NCBI RefSeq assembly: GCF_002075345.1
Contig: NZ_NAEW01000004.1
Location: forward strand, 415,430-479,429
Length of the DNA stretch: 64,000 nucleotides
Source of the DNA: Citrobacter braakii
GTDB lineage: Bacteria > Pseudomonadota > Gammaproteobacteria > Enterobacterales > Enterobacteriaceae
Reading direction: 5' to 3'
Within the stretch, counting starts at the first letter, position 1, and each line of letters begins with the position of its first letter. Below the pieces are notes generated by a model. That model was not told where the DNA came from and ran no database searches. It worked only from the letters and a program-made list of their open reading frames with translations. This document shows, piece by piece, positions 29,793 through 37,600 of the stretch. The position numbers were made by a program, and so were the translations under genes.

Positions 29793-30297
29793 AAGTCTGC
29801 TGCAGGAACTGCAGGATACGCAACTGGCCGTGGAGCTGATTTCTCTCGGCGCCCGGATGCAGTTACTGGAACACACCGTCAGACTCAGCCGGGGAAAAAT
29901 GACCCGGCTGTACCGGGAGCTGACGGGCGTTTCACCCCCTAAAGGCATGCTCCCCTTTTCAGCCGACTGGTTTATTGTCTGGGAGCATAACGTTCACTCA
30001 TCCCTGTTCTGTAATATATTTGACTGCATAAAATCGCAGTCGCCTGATGAGTCACCGGTCAAAATACTTATCCGGGCTTATCGTGCATATTTAAGATATG
30101 CCGGTAACTCAGAGACACTGTCCCTCACCCGGGCGTGGATACTGAGGCGGTTTGTTGATTCGGGGATGCTGGATTATACCCCCTGTTCTAAATGTGGCGG
30201 TAAGTTTATAACTCATGCGGGAGAGCCTGCACACGGTTACCAGTGTGTTATGTGTCACCCGCCATCACGGGCAGTAAAAAGAGCCACCGTGAAATAA
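29782..30297 (+). CDS. FlhC-like transcriptional activator subunit
   Basis: A 171-residue FlhC homologue (E. coli FlhC is 192). The match is strong along the chain: LAVELISLGARMQLLE, LSRGKMTRLYREL, PPKGMLPFSADWF, and LTRAWILRRFVDSGML. The four zinc cysteines are kept (Cys135, Cys138, Cys155, Cys158), as is the following PPSRAVKR. The FlhC C-terminal tail is missing. The start follows GGAGG and overlaps the flhD-like gene, the order found in flagellar operons. It should form a DNA-binding complex with the FlhD-like protein, controlling either island genes or host motility. Confidence 0.92.
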   Translation: MASESLLQELQDTQLAVELISLGARMQLLEHTVRLSRGKMTRLYRELTGVSPPKGMLPFSADWFIVWEHNVHSSLFCNIFDCIKSQSPDESPVKILIRAYRAYLRYAGNSETLSLTRAWILRRFVDSGMLDYTPCSKCGGKFITHAGEPAHGYQCVMCHPPSRAVKRATVK

Positions 30298-30549
30298 ACG
30301 GATACGCCACGAACATGACGCTCATTTCTCCGTCTGGCGCAGTCACAGCGCTGCGCCAACGGAAGAAAACCTTTTTATGCCGTCAGTTTTTGCCAGGACA
30401 GGAACTTAATTTCTGACGGCCATTTGAAAAGAATAAATAACCAAAAAAAACTCATTTTCAGGATTAATTAAAATAATTTCATATTTTTACAGAACCATTA
30501 TAATCCGATGCAACTTTCTGTCGTCTTATATTTTCAGAGGAAACACCTC

Positions 30550-31671
30550 ATGGGCGCTTTAAAAAACTTTCCGATCCGCGTCACCATAATGAACATCATG
30601 GTTATCATGTTACTGCTGGTCATCGCTGACAGCCTGATGCTCTTCACCGCTGAAGGCGTGACCGGATGGCGCCATATTACCGCAGCCATCATTATCGCCC
30701 TTTCCGCGGTCGTGTTGTTCCTGACAAATATCTATCTTGTCCGCTGTCTGATGGTACCGCTGGCCGAGCTGAAACGACACCTGTTGTCCATGGCTGACGG
30801 TAATCTGAATAACCGTATCACCCTGTTCGGCAATAACTGCGTCGGTCAGCTTTATCCCCTGGTGTCCACCCTGCAGAAAAACAATGCGGAAATTGTCAGC
30901 TCCATCCGTTCATGCACCAGTGACCTGCACAGCCAGATGCGTACGCTCTCTGATGAAAACGGCGCGCTTGCCGCCCGCACTGAACAGGGGGCCGCTGCCG
31001 TAGTGGAAACCGCCGCCAGCATGGAGCAGCTCAGTGCCACCGTGGGACTCAACGCCGACAATGCCGTGGTCGCCAGCGAAATGGCCCGCGAAGCCTCTGC
31101 ATCTGCACAGGATTCCTGTAAAATGGTCGCCCGGGTGAAAAACACCATGGCAGAGACGGAGGCCGCTTCCGTTAAAATTAATGATATCACCGCCATCATT
31201 AATTCCATCGCGTTCCAGACCAACATCCTCGCGCTTAACGCTTCGGTGGAAGCCGCCCGGGCCGGAGAGCAGGGACGTGGATTTGCCGTGGTGGCCAGCG
31301 AAGTCAGGAACCTGGCCCAGCGCTGTGCGGAGTCCGCAAAAGATATCGCCGCGCTCATTACCTCTGCCACCACCCTGATACAGGAAGGGGTGACTCTGGC
31401 GGAAAATGCTGAAGCATCAATGAGCGCAATGAATGACTCCATCGGTAACGTCTCACGCGTTATCGGTGAAATTGCCATCAGTTCTGAAGAACAGAACAGG
31501 GGTATCCAGCAGGCCCGTATGGCCGTGAATGAAGTCGACCGGATAACCCAGCAGAATCATCAGATGGCAGAACAGTCCACCTCACTGGTGAGCGCCCTTC
31601 AGCAACTGACTGAACAGTTAAATCAGGACGTTGATTTATTCAGACTGCCTGATAACGCCGTGTTGCACTGA
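30550..31671 (+). CDS. Methyl-accepting chemotaxis protein lacking a periplasmic sensor domain
   Basis: A 373-residue chemoreceptor starting MGALKNF behind AGAGGAAA. The ATG at 30508 lies too close to a TATAAT hexamer at 30499-30504 to be the likely start. Two membrane helices (about 11-32 and 43-66) are joined by about ten residues, so there is no ligand domain. A HAMP-like region (67-115) and a complete cytoplasmic hairpin follow. The conserved tip ([40 protein letters not shown]) should bind CheA and CheW. There is no C-terminal NWETF-type CheR/CheB tether. It lies directly after the flhDC-like pair. Confidence 0.9.
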   Translation: MGALKNFPIRVTIMNIMVIMLLLVIADSLMLFTAEGVTGWRHITAAIIIALSAVVLFLTNIYLVRCLMVPLAELKRHLLSMADGNLNNRITLFGNNCVGQLYPLVSTLQKNNAEIVSSIRSCTSDLHSQMRTLSDENGALAARTEQGAAAVVETAASMEQLSATVGLNADNAVVASEMAREASASAQDSCKMVARVKNTMAETEAASVKINDITAIINSIAFQTNILALNASVEAARAGEQGRGFAVVASEVRNLAQRCAESAKDIAALITSATTLIQEGVTLAENAEASMSAMNDSIGNVSRVIGEIAISSEEQNRGIQQARMAVNEVDRITQQNHQMAEQSTSLVSALQQLTEQLNQDVDLFRLPDNAVLH

Positions 31672-31758
31672 TACTTCCGGCAGGGGAGCGGGCAGCCGCT
31701 CTCCCGCCAGACGCTATGGCTAAAAAGTCAGCGACTGACCCGCACAGGTACCGCGCTG

Positions 31759-32277
31759 TCATCTCCCGCGACTTCTGACGCTCCCGGCCGTTATCCGTTC
31801 AGTGAAATAAATATTCCTGGCGGCAAAATGCGTACCATCCAGCAGCCAGATATCCTGCGTCCCCGGCTCAGCGGTCAGCCTGTCAAGACAGGTACGGCGG
31901 GCGTCAATGAGCTCCATCTGAACGCCTGTTTTTGTACGCTCCCCTGTCTCAAATTCAACAAATCTCACCCGGTGGTACCGCGCCCCTGTTTTCCGGTTGG
32001 CAGCATACAAAATGTAACCAACAGTACTGTCCGGCAGCCCCGTCAGTCTGCTGATTTCCCGGATGGAAATATCTCCCTGTGACGCGTACAGTTCGCGAAC
32101 CTTTTCCATCTGTTCGACAGTGTATCCCCGAACCCGAAGACTCAGTTTAAGCCTGACTGCCATGTTGCGTACCGCTGTAATATTTGCACCCAGAGCGTCA
32201 GCAATTTCCCGGGTATTCAGTTTCCCGGCGTTCTCACGCAGGTAATTAATCCGTTCTTCCGTCCAGGAAAAGGCCAT
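31759..32277 (-). CDS. Helix-turn-helix DNA-binding protein, unknown role
   Basis: A 172-residue protein with two homeodomain-like HTH segments in its N-terminal half: TEERINYLRENAGKLNTREIA..., and EISRLTGLPDSTVGYILYA. The C-terminal part has no features I recognise. The start follows GGAGAAACACCA. It is convergent with the MCP gene. A regulator of island genes is likely but unproven. Confidence 0.7.
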   Translation of the reverse strand: MAFSWTEERINYLRENAGKLNTREIADALGANITAVRNMAVRLKLSLRVRGYTVEQMEKVRELYASQGDISIREISRLTGLPDSTVGYILYAANRKTGARYHRVRFVEFETGERTKTGVQMELIDARRTCLDRLTAEPGTQDIWLLDGTHFAARNIYFTERITAGSVRSRGR

Positions 32278-32651
32278 TGGTGTTTCTCCTCAAATAAACA
32301 TAATGATAATTAATGAATCATGATTAACACCTGCTGGCGGTAATATTCAACCGGGTGCATGGAATTAAATAAAGTAACAACACGTTAAATAATTATTTAT
32401 TGATTGCTCACTCCATTTTGATTAAACAGAAGCTAAACAAAATAACAATCATGACACCGTCAGGACCGAATTTTAATTTTTTACGGAACTTTTAAGCTAC
32501 TATCACTGACGGATGTCACCACAAATAATAACAGGCATCCCTTATGCAGAATCAGTCTTCTTTTTTCGTAATAAAAGAGCGAATTCATATCACTCATTAT
32601 TATAAATGAAAGCATGTGAGTTTTCTTTTTACTTATTCAGGAAAGGACACT
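32278..32651. other. Promoter region between divergent regulator genes
   Basis: These 374 AT-rich bases separate two divergent regulator genes and contain no gene I can support. A broken inverted repeat TGACACCGTCAG...CTGACGGATGTCA spans about 32451-32517. The region probably carries both promoters and regulator-binding sites. Confidence 0.45.
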
Positions 32652-33125
32652 ATGGAAAACACACCGCAGAATCACGTATCAGGACAGGCCTGTTACAGGA
32701 AAAAAACCAGCCAGAGCAACCATGAGCCTTTCGTTATTCCGGCTTCCCTGCATCAGTACACTGATGAGCCTCTTTATATTCTGGTTGCCCTGTGGGCTCA
32801 GCAGCAGAACGACTGGGTCAGCCGTGCAGAAATTTCAGAAGCTTTCGGTATCACCGACCGGCGGGCCTCATTCCAGGTTTCCTATATCTCCCGGAAGAAC
32901 AGACGCATAACCTGCGAGACACGTGCTGTCCGCGATGAAGGCTCCTCGTGCCCCCATCATGAAATCAGGGTGACTGGCGTGGTACTGACCCGGGACACGG
33001 AAAAAGCTGTGTCAGTTGCACCAAAAAAAAGACCGCTGAAACGCAGTCATGTTGGCAATGTCTCACCGGAACTGCGCAGCCTGTTTCACTCTCTGATGGG
33101 TTCGCGAAGCGTCTGCGGGGAATGA
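32652..33125 (+). CDS. CaiF/GrlA family transcriptional regulator
   Basis: A 157-residue protein starting MENTPQN behind AGGAAAGGAC. The central part (EPLYILVALWAQQQNDWVSR, AEISEAFGITDRRASFQVSYISRK) matches the DNA-binding core of the CaiF/GrlA family. That family includes GrlA, an activator of the LEE type III secretion island, and CaiF of carnitine metabolism. The C-terminal 50 residues are basic. Relatives occur on conjugative plasmids and islands; the target here is not known. Confidence 0.82.
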   Translation: MENTPQNHVSGQACYRKKTSQSNHEPFVIPASLHQYTDEPLYILVALWAQQQNDWVSRAEISEAFGITDRRASFQVSYISRKNRRITCETRAVRDEGSSCPHHEIRVTGVVLTRDTEKAVSVAPKKRPLKRSHVGNVSPELRSLFHSLMGSRSVCGE

Positions 33126-33150
33126 GTGTTTCAGGGATATAAAAAAACAA

Positions 33151-33178
33151 TTGATAATGATTATCATTTCGGTATAGT
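33151..33178 (+). promoter_or_regulatory. Promoter with embedded perfect Fur box
   Basis: TTGATA (33151-33156) and TATAGT (33173-33178) are 16 bases apart and make a good sigma-70 promoter reading rightward. TGATAATGATTATCA (33152-33166) is a perfect 7-1-7 Fur box inside it. It lies between two convergent genes, so it does not precede any evident coding region. The predicted transcript would begin near 33185 and run antisense into the gene at 33302-33700. Confidence 0.75.
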
Positions 33179-33301
33179 GATAACGACTGGCTCCCGGCAG
33201 TGAGCCAGTATGACTCTCCATTAATAATGTCAGATGATAACGTATGTTATCCCTCATGTGGCTCCGGTAACGGGGCCGCATGTCGTTATGGCTCCGTCAC
33301 T

Positions 33302-33700
33302 TTACGGGTGAAGCTTTTTCCCGGCATCTGCCCCCGAACGCAGACTGTATATCTCATCAATCTGCAGCACAACCGCACACAACGGCTGCTGCATACCATT
33401 ATTCTTCGCGAAATCCAGCGCATTCAGATAGGGTTCTCCATCTTCATAAATAACCGGTGTACAAATAAAGCGATATCCGTCCCGGTTCTCACGGTCAATC
33501 ACCGCAACCGCCATTTTTGAGCCTGCCCGGATATTTTTCAGCGTCCGTCCTCCCGTGTTCTCGTTGTAAATCAGTGCCGTGTCACTGTACACACGCAGTG
33601 ACCGCTTTGGCCCGATATCCGGCATACCATCTTCCCCGGTGGTGGCCTGAACGGGTAACTGTACCGCCAGCATAGCTTTCATTTTTTCATCAAGCTTCAT
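33302..33700 (-). CDS. Pyridoxamine 5'-phosphate oxidase-like FMN-binding protein
   Basis: A 132-residue single-domain protein of the PNPOx-like split-barrel superfamily, which typically binds FMN. The pattern VQATTGEDGMPDIGPKRSL, then NENTGGRTLKNI and GSKMAVAVID, matches small putative flavin reductases or oxidases of this group. The exact substrate is unknown. A good ribosome site (GGAAGAGGAAACT) precedes the start. The Fur-boxed promoter at 33151-33178 lies beyond its stop codon and points antisense into it. Confidence 0.75.
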   Translation of the reverse strand: MKLDEKMKAMLAVQLPVQATTGEDGMPDIGPKRSLRVYSDTALIYNENTGGRTLKNIRAGSKMAVAVIDRENRDGYRFICTPVIYEDGEPYLNALDFAKNNGMQQPLCAVVLQIDEIYSLRSGADAGKKLHP

Positions 33701-33751
33701 AGTTTCCTCTTCCTGTTTTCAGCCTGCTATATGCCACTATTTCTTCCGGTC

Positions 33752-33970
33752 TTATTCCCCCGGGGAATAAGACCGGAGAATACGATGCATCTCATCCTTC
33801 AGATGTAATTTTTCCCGCTTCATTTTCATCAGCCGGATACTGTCAGGGGCCGGGCGGGCCTCTTCTCTGGATACTTCGTGATCCAGCTCATTATGTCGCT
33901 GAAACAGCACCGAAAAATGGGCGTCCTCATTCTTCAGCCGCGAAATCAGTTCTCTGTACTCCGGAAACAT
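33752..33970 (-). CDS. YdcH family (DUF465) small protein
   Basis: A 72-residue protein closely resembling E. coli YdcH: MFPEYRELISRLKNED, HNELDHEVSREE and MKREKLHLKDEMHRIL are all family-typical. It is predicted to be mostly helical. The function is unknown. AGGAGG lies just before the start. This is probably an island copy, because the chromosomal ydcH lies elsewhere in E. coli. Confidence 0.9.
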   Translation of the reverse strand: MFPEYRELISRLKNEDAHFSVLFQRHNELDHEVSREEARPAPDSIRLMKMKREKLHLKDEMHRILRSYSPGE

Positions 33971-34073
33971 GTCAATCCTCCTGTCATCTGTCGCTCATGT
34001 TGTTTCAATACTGCGACATGCAGCCCCGGCCTGTGAAGGCCTTATTTTTGATTTTTCCTGATATTAATTAAGC

Positions 34074-34511
34074 ATGGAAAAGCACGGGTCCATTTGCCAC
34101 TATGCCAGTTTTAGTTTTATCTGGAAAAACAGGACAGTGGAAAAAAGTTATTTTCAGATTGATCCAAAGATCAAGAATCTGGTTGCCTGCATGAACACCT
34201 GCGGCATGAAGACTTACGCCTCCTGTCAGGGACATGGTTTCCCTGTTCGTAAACTTCTCCCCTACGTGGCATTCATGGCGCCTCTGCCTCTGGCACAGCG
34301 TCTGGCCAGACTGGTCAGGGAAGATGCCGAATCTTTATCACCCCGACTTTGCTGGGGCTGGGAAGTCACTGCCTGCTTTAACAGCCAGTTCCGGCTGTGC
34401 TGGCGTCTCGCCCCGGAGAGTCCCCGCCTTTACAGATACCGTTACTGGCGTAAAACACTGGATAAAGACTTTCAACAACTTTGTCTGTTAATCAAATACT
34501 CTGCCAAGTAA
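34074..34511 (+). CDS. Conserved hypothetical protein with a CQGHG motif
   Basis: A 145-residue protein with no recognised function. It has a conserved-looking core: MNTCGMKTYASCQGHGFPV (about residues 40-58) followed by LPYVAFMAPL, and aromatic- and arginine-rich C-terminal segments. The ribosome site is weak, so the true start could be further in. It is the last backbone-like gene before the IS debris at the siderophore cargo edge. Confidence 0.55.
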   Translation: MEKHGSICHYASFSFIWKNRTVEKSYFQIDPKIKNLVACMNTCGMKTYASCQGHGFPVRKLLPYVAFMAPLPLAQRLARLVREDAESLSPRLCWGWEVTACFNSQFRLCWRLAPESPRLYRYRYWRKTLDKDFQQLCLLIKYSAK

Positions 34512-34649
34512 ACTGAAAGGATCCAAGATATTGACCATAAATTTTATTTTCATGCCGAAAAGTCTCTGTCATATCATATTATCGGGATCATTAACCGCCA
34601 CAGTCCGGTGCAAAATGGCACCATTACTGGTCCCGGACCAGAATTATAA

Positions 34650-34757
34650 GATGACGCCACCTGGCACCTCACTCCCGACGAATTTAACTGGCTTATCGCC
34701 GGGGTCGACTGGCAGCAGGTTGGATGTCTAAGTTACCAGCACTGGCTTAAAGTCTAA
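34650..34757 (+). pseudogene. Remnant of an IS66-type TnpB gene (C-terminal end)
   Basis: This frame reads DDATWHLTPDEFNWLIAGVD followed by WQQVG and a stop shortly after. The pattern resembles the C-terminal LTPEQF-W-L-GID end of IS66-family TnpB. No other part of the element is visible. It marks the left edge of the siderophore cargo. The rest of 34512-34857 holds no gene I can support. Confidence 0.45.
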
Positions 34758-34857
34758 ATACGGCGATCAGTTTACGCTTACCACCCAATAGAACAATAAT
34801 GAAAATAATAAAAACGATTCATATAAAAGTTTGTATTAATACTACAATGGAAATTAA

Positions 34858-35715
34858 TTAAATTTTGGTGCGGGAAAGCAGTTTCCACCAAGCTTCAATC
34901 GTTGGTTTTTTCACTAGCATGATAAAATCGATATCATCATGAATACACCTCCATCTCGCAGCAAGGTTCACCATTTGAATTGAATCCAGACCATAATCTA
35001 TTAGATTTTCATCATCCAGAGGTTCATCAGGTGCGTCCAATAATTGCATAATTAGTGTCCGAAGGGCCTCTTTGGTGTCAGGGAATAACGCAGATAATAA
35101 CTCTCTTGTCATCACCACACGTCCGGAGCGACCTGCTACATATTTCAATGCCATCAGATGTTCTTCTCGACTGAAATCTGCGAGAGCATCTGCTACCATA
35201 AATGGTTTAATATCACGCATAAAAGCATCAGTCGCAGTAGTCATGCAACCAATATGGGCATAAACACCAGTTATGACCAGTTGATTTCGTCCAGTGTCCT
35301 TTAGCATCTTTTCTAGCGGAGAACGGTGAAATGCACTATAACGCCATTTCACCAAAACTGTATCACTAACATCAGGTACTAGTTTATCCACTATTTTTTG
35401 CTGTCCGGGATAACTCGTCAGACCAGGTCCCCACATATCATTAAGTAAGGCGCGATCTTCTTCAGGCTGCTCTTCAGGTTGTGCTGTGTAATAAACCGGA
35501 ATACCATGTTCATAACAGTACCGACGCAGGGAAGCAATATTAGCGATAACCTGTTCTATCATTGGACAATTCTCACCCCAAAAACGAACAAAATAATCCT
35601 GCATGTCATGTATCAAAAGAGCTGCTCTTTCAGGTTGAAAAAACCAATCCACTTTATTGACAGGGACATCCTGGACATTCGGCAGCATATAAGGCTGTAG
35701 TTTAGGTATTGCCAT
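34858..35715 (-). CDS. EntB-like isochorismatase with aryl carrier protein domain
   Basis: A 285-residue bifunctional protein very close to E. coli EntB, of identical length. Residues 1-205 are isochorismatase, converting isochorismate to 2,3-dihydro-2,3-dihydroxybenzoate and pyruvate, with Asp37 in LLIHDMQDYF and Lys123 in KWRYSAFHRS. Residues 212-285 are an aryl carrier protein whose phosphopantetheine serine is Ser245 (YGLDSIQM). The EntF-facing Phe near residue 264 is kept. It points to 2,3-dihydroxybenzoate rather than salicylate as the cap. It lies 253 bases after the ABC gene and may have its own promoter. EntA and EntC are absent from the window. Confidence 0.93.
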   Translation of the reverse strand: MAIPKLQPYMLPNVQDVPVNKVDWFFQPERAALLIHDMQDYFVRFWGENCPMIEQVIANIASLRRYCYEHGIPVYYTAQPEEQPEEDRALLNDMWGPGLTSYPGQQKIVDKLVPDVSDTVLVKWRYSAFHRSPLEKMLKDTGRNQLVITGVYAHIGCMTTATDAFMRDIKPFMVADALADFSREEHLMALKYVAGRSGRVVMTRELLSALFPDTKEALRTLIMQLLDAPDEPLDDENLIDYGLDSIQMVNLAARWRCIHDDIDFIMLVKKPTIEAWWKLLSRTKI

Positions 35716-35968
35716 TTAATTATCTCCTGCAGATATTAATTAATAAAAAATTGAATATTTACTTTCAAAAACGCTAAATCTAAATTTACATCTCAACGTA
35801 ACCAAATTAATTCTTAATCAACACATAAGCCCCCTGAGAAGTACAAAACGTAAGGAGTATTTTACCCGTGATAGGTTCCTAGACACCCGTTCGGGCACCC
35901 GACTCAATAGTCGATCGTTGATTTATTCACGCACCCAGTTTTCCCACCCCACTATATCAGTTTAGAGG
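35716..35968. other. Gap between the ABC genes and the entB-like gene
   Basis: The 253 bases hold no gene. The sequence at 35870-35960 (CCCGTTCGGGCACCCG and neighbours) has a higher GC content than its flanks and may be a scar of an insertion, but I recognise no element. The AT-rich half next to the entB-like start could contain its promoter. Confidence 0.4.
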
Positions 35969-37600
35969 TTACAAACTTGTATCTTTATCTTTACAGAATC
36001 GATAAAACCAGCCCCCGCGCTGACGCAGTTCCACAGGCGACCCCGTTTCGGTTAGCTTGCCGTCCTCAAGTACCCAAACGCTGTCTGCCACACAAGCCAT
36101 AGCAGGGTCATGAGTGATTATTATTCGAGTGCCTGGATAGTTTCTTATCAACTCGATCACTCGATTAGCATTGTGGCGATCCAGGCTGGCGGTAGGTTCA
36201 TCCAGCAACAACAGGGAAGGAGTGTGGAGTAGAAGACGAGCTAAACACAGACGCTGTTTTTGACCACCTGAAAAACGGTCACCTCCCGTACCAACCTCTT
36301 CCTCAAGAATATCTGGGGATAAACCCAGTGCAGTCAACAATGACCCAAGCTGCTCATGATCGATATCCTCTCTCCCCTGAGTCAGATTCCAGCTTACACT
36401 TCCACGTAGCAGACGATTAGCCTGAAACAGGACTCCTTGCGTCTTTGCCAGTTGCTGTATCGACAGACTGCGAATATCACATCCTCCGTATTCTATTCTC
36501 CCGACAAGGGGATCCTGCATTCGGGATATTAGTTGTATCAGGCTGCTCTTTCCGGCACCTGAAGGACCTACAATTACCAGCATTTGTCCTGCGGCGCAAA
36601 AGGCATCTAATCCTTCCAGCCCCCTGTCACTATTCTGTGCATACAGAGTAACGCCATGAATTCTGATACTATTATCTTGCGGAGTTGGTCCATCCAATGC
36701 GACAAAGGGAATTTCTTCAGCAGAGAGTACCTGCTCTACCTGTCTGAAAGCGTGCCTTAGCTGCCGCAAAGCCTGATCAAGATGAGAAAGTTGCAGTAAA
36801 GGTTCAAACAGACGAAGCAGTAATATAATAAGAGCCATCCAATGGGGAATATCCAATTGCTGGGTCATAACGGCATTCGCACCAAAGAGTATCGTTAAAA
36901 ACAGCAACAGCTGTAGCGCAATGACGAAAGCCAGATGCCAGGGCAGGCTCCGACGCAACAGGAGCTGATGAGAACGATGATGTTCATCAAGTTGTTGCAT
37001 TAACGCACTTGATGCACCGGACTGGTTGTCGCTGCTACGCAGTAGCGCCTGATGACGGGCGAAGTGTGCCATGGTTATATAGATATCCGAGGCTGCGGCC
37101 GCCAGCCGCAGTTCCTGCTTGTGCAGGTGTTTAGCTGAAATGCGCAGCAGCAAAGCAATCAATATAACAACACACAATAACAGTAGTGCCAGTCCGGGAT
37201 ACCAGATACCCACCCCGGCAATGATAGTCAGCGGAGTTATGCAGGCACTGACCAAAGGTGCCAACAAATGGGCAGGGGCTGACATCACCTGACCGATCGG
37301 TCCGGACAGAAGTCCGTCAGCCTGCTTATGCGGTGATACTGCTCGTGGCAGATGGACAATTAGCGCTTTTACCAACATATTAACTACAGCACCACCAGCA
37401 GAAAAACCGCGAGTTACAGCCATATACTGTACGAGGAGTGCTATCATAGTGGCAATTATCAGCATTAATAGCTCGTGTTCTGGAGTCTGCAATCGGGATA
37501 CCAGAAAGGCCAGAAGCAGAGCACAGATACCCTCCATGACAGCAGAAAGTATCATCAAAACAAGCGCAGGCGTCAGCAGACGCAAAAGGTTACGCTTCAT
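35969..37600 (-). CDS. Siderophore ABC transporter, fused membrane/ATPase (YbtQ/PchI-like)
   Basis: A 543-residue type IV ABC half-transporter with about six membrane segments (residues 1-280) and a C-terminal ATPase. Walker A is GPSGAGKSS, the signature FSGGQKQRLCLAR, Walker B LLLLDEPTASLD, and the switch His is in IIITHD. The start MKRNLLR follows GGGAGAACGACC; the longer reading is rejected. It overlaps the preceding ABC gene by 11 bases. Paired relatives are YbtP/YbtQ of yersiniabactin and PchH/PchI of pyochelin clusters, which despite an exporter-type fold are tied to ferri-siderophore uptake. A heterodimer with the neighbour is likely. Confidence 0.88.
   Translation of the reverse strand: MKRNLLRLLTPALVLMILSAVMEGICALLLAFLVSRLQTPEHELLMLIIATMIALLVQYMAVTRGFSAGGAVVNMLVKALIVHLPRAVSPHKQADGLLSGPIGQVMSAPAHLLAPLVSACITPLTIIAGVGIWYPGLALLLLCVVILIALLLRISAKHLHKQELRLAAAASDIYITMAHFARHQALLRSSDNQSGASSALMQQLDEHHRSHQLLLRRSLPWHLAFVIALQLLLFLTILFGANAVMTQQLDIPHWMALIILLLRLFEPLLQLSHLDQALRQLRHAFRQVEQVLSAEEIPFVALDGPTPQDNSIRIHGVTLYAQNSDRGLEGLDAFCAAGQMLVIVGPSGAGKSSLIQLISRMQDPLVGRIEYGGCDIRSLSIQQLAKTQGVLFQANRLLRGSVSWNLTQGREDIDHEQLGSLLTALGLSPDILEEEVGTGGDRFSGGQKQRLCLARLLLHTPSLLLLDEPTASLDRHNANRVIELIRNYPGTRIIITHDPAMACVADSVWVLEDGKLTETGSPVELRQRGGWFYRFCKDKDTSL

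Noticed and set aside
29481..30297. The host's own flagellar flhDC operon
   Set aside because: No motAB or cheAW follows, both proteins are shortened and diverged, and the genes lie inside the island.
33200..33520. Rightward 106-residue open frame after the Fur-boxed promoter
   Set aside because: GTG start, and most of it is the complement of the PNPOx-like gene. A non-coding transcript is the better reading.
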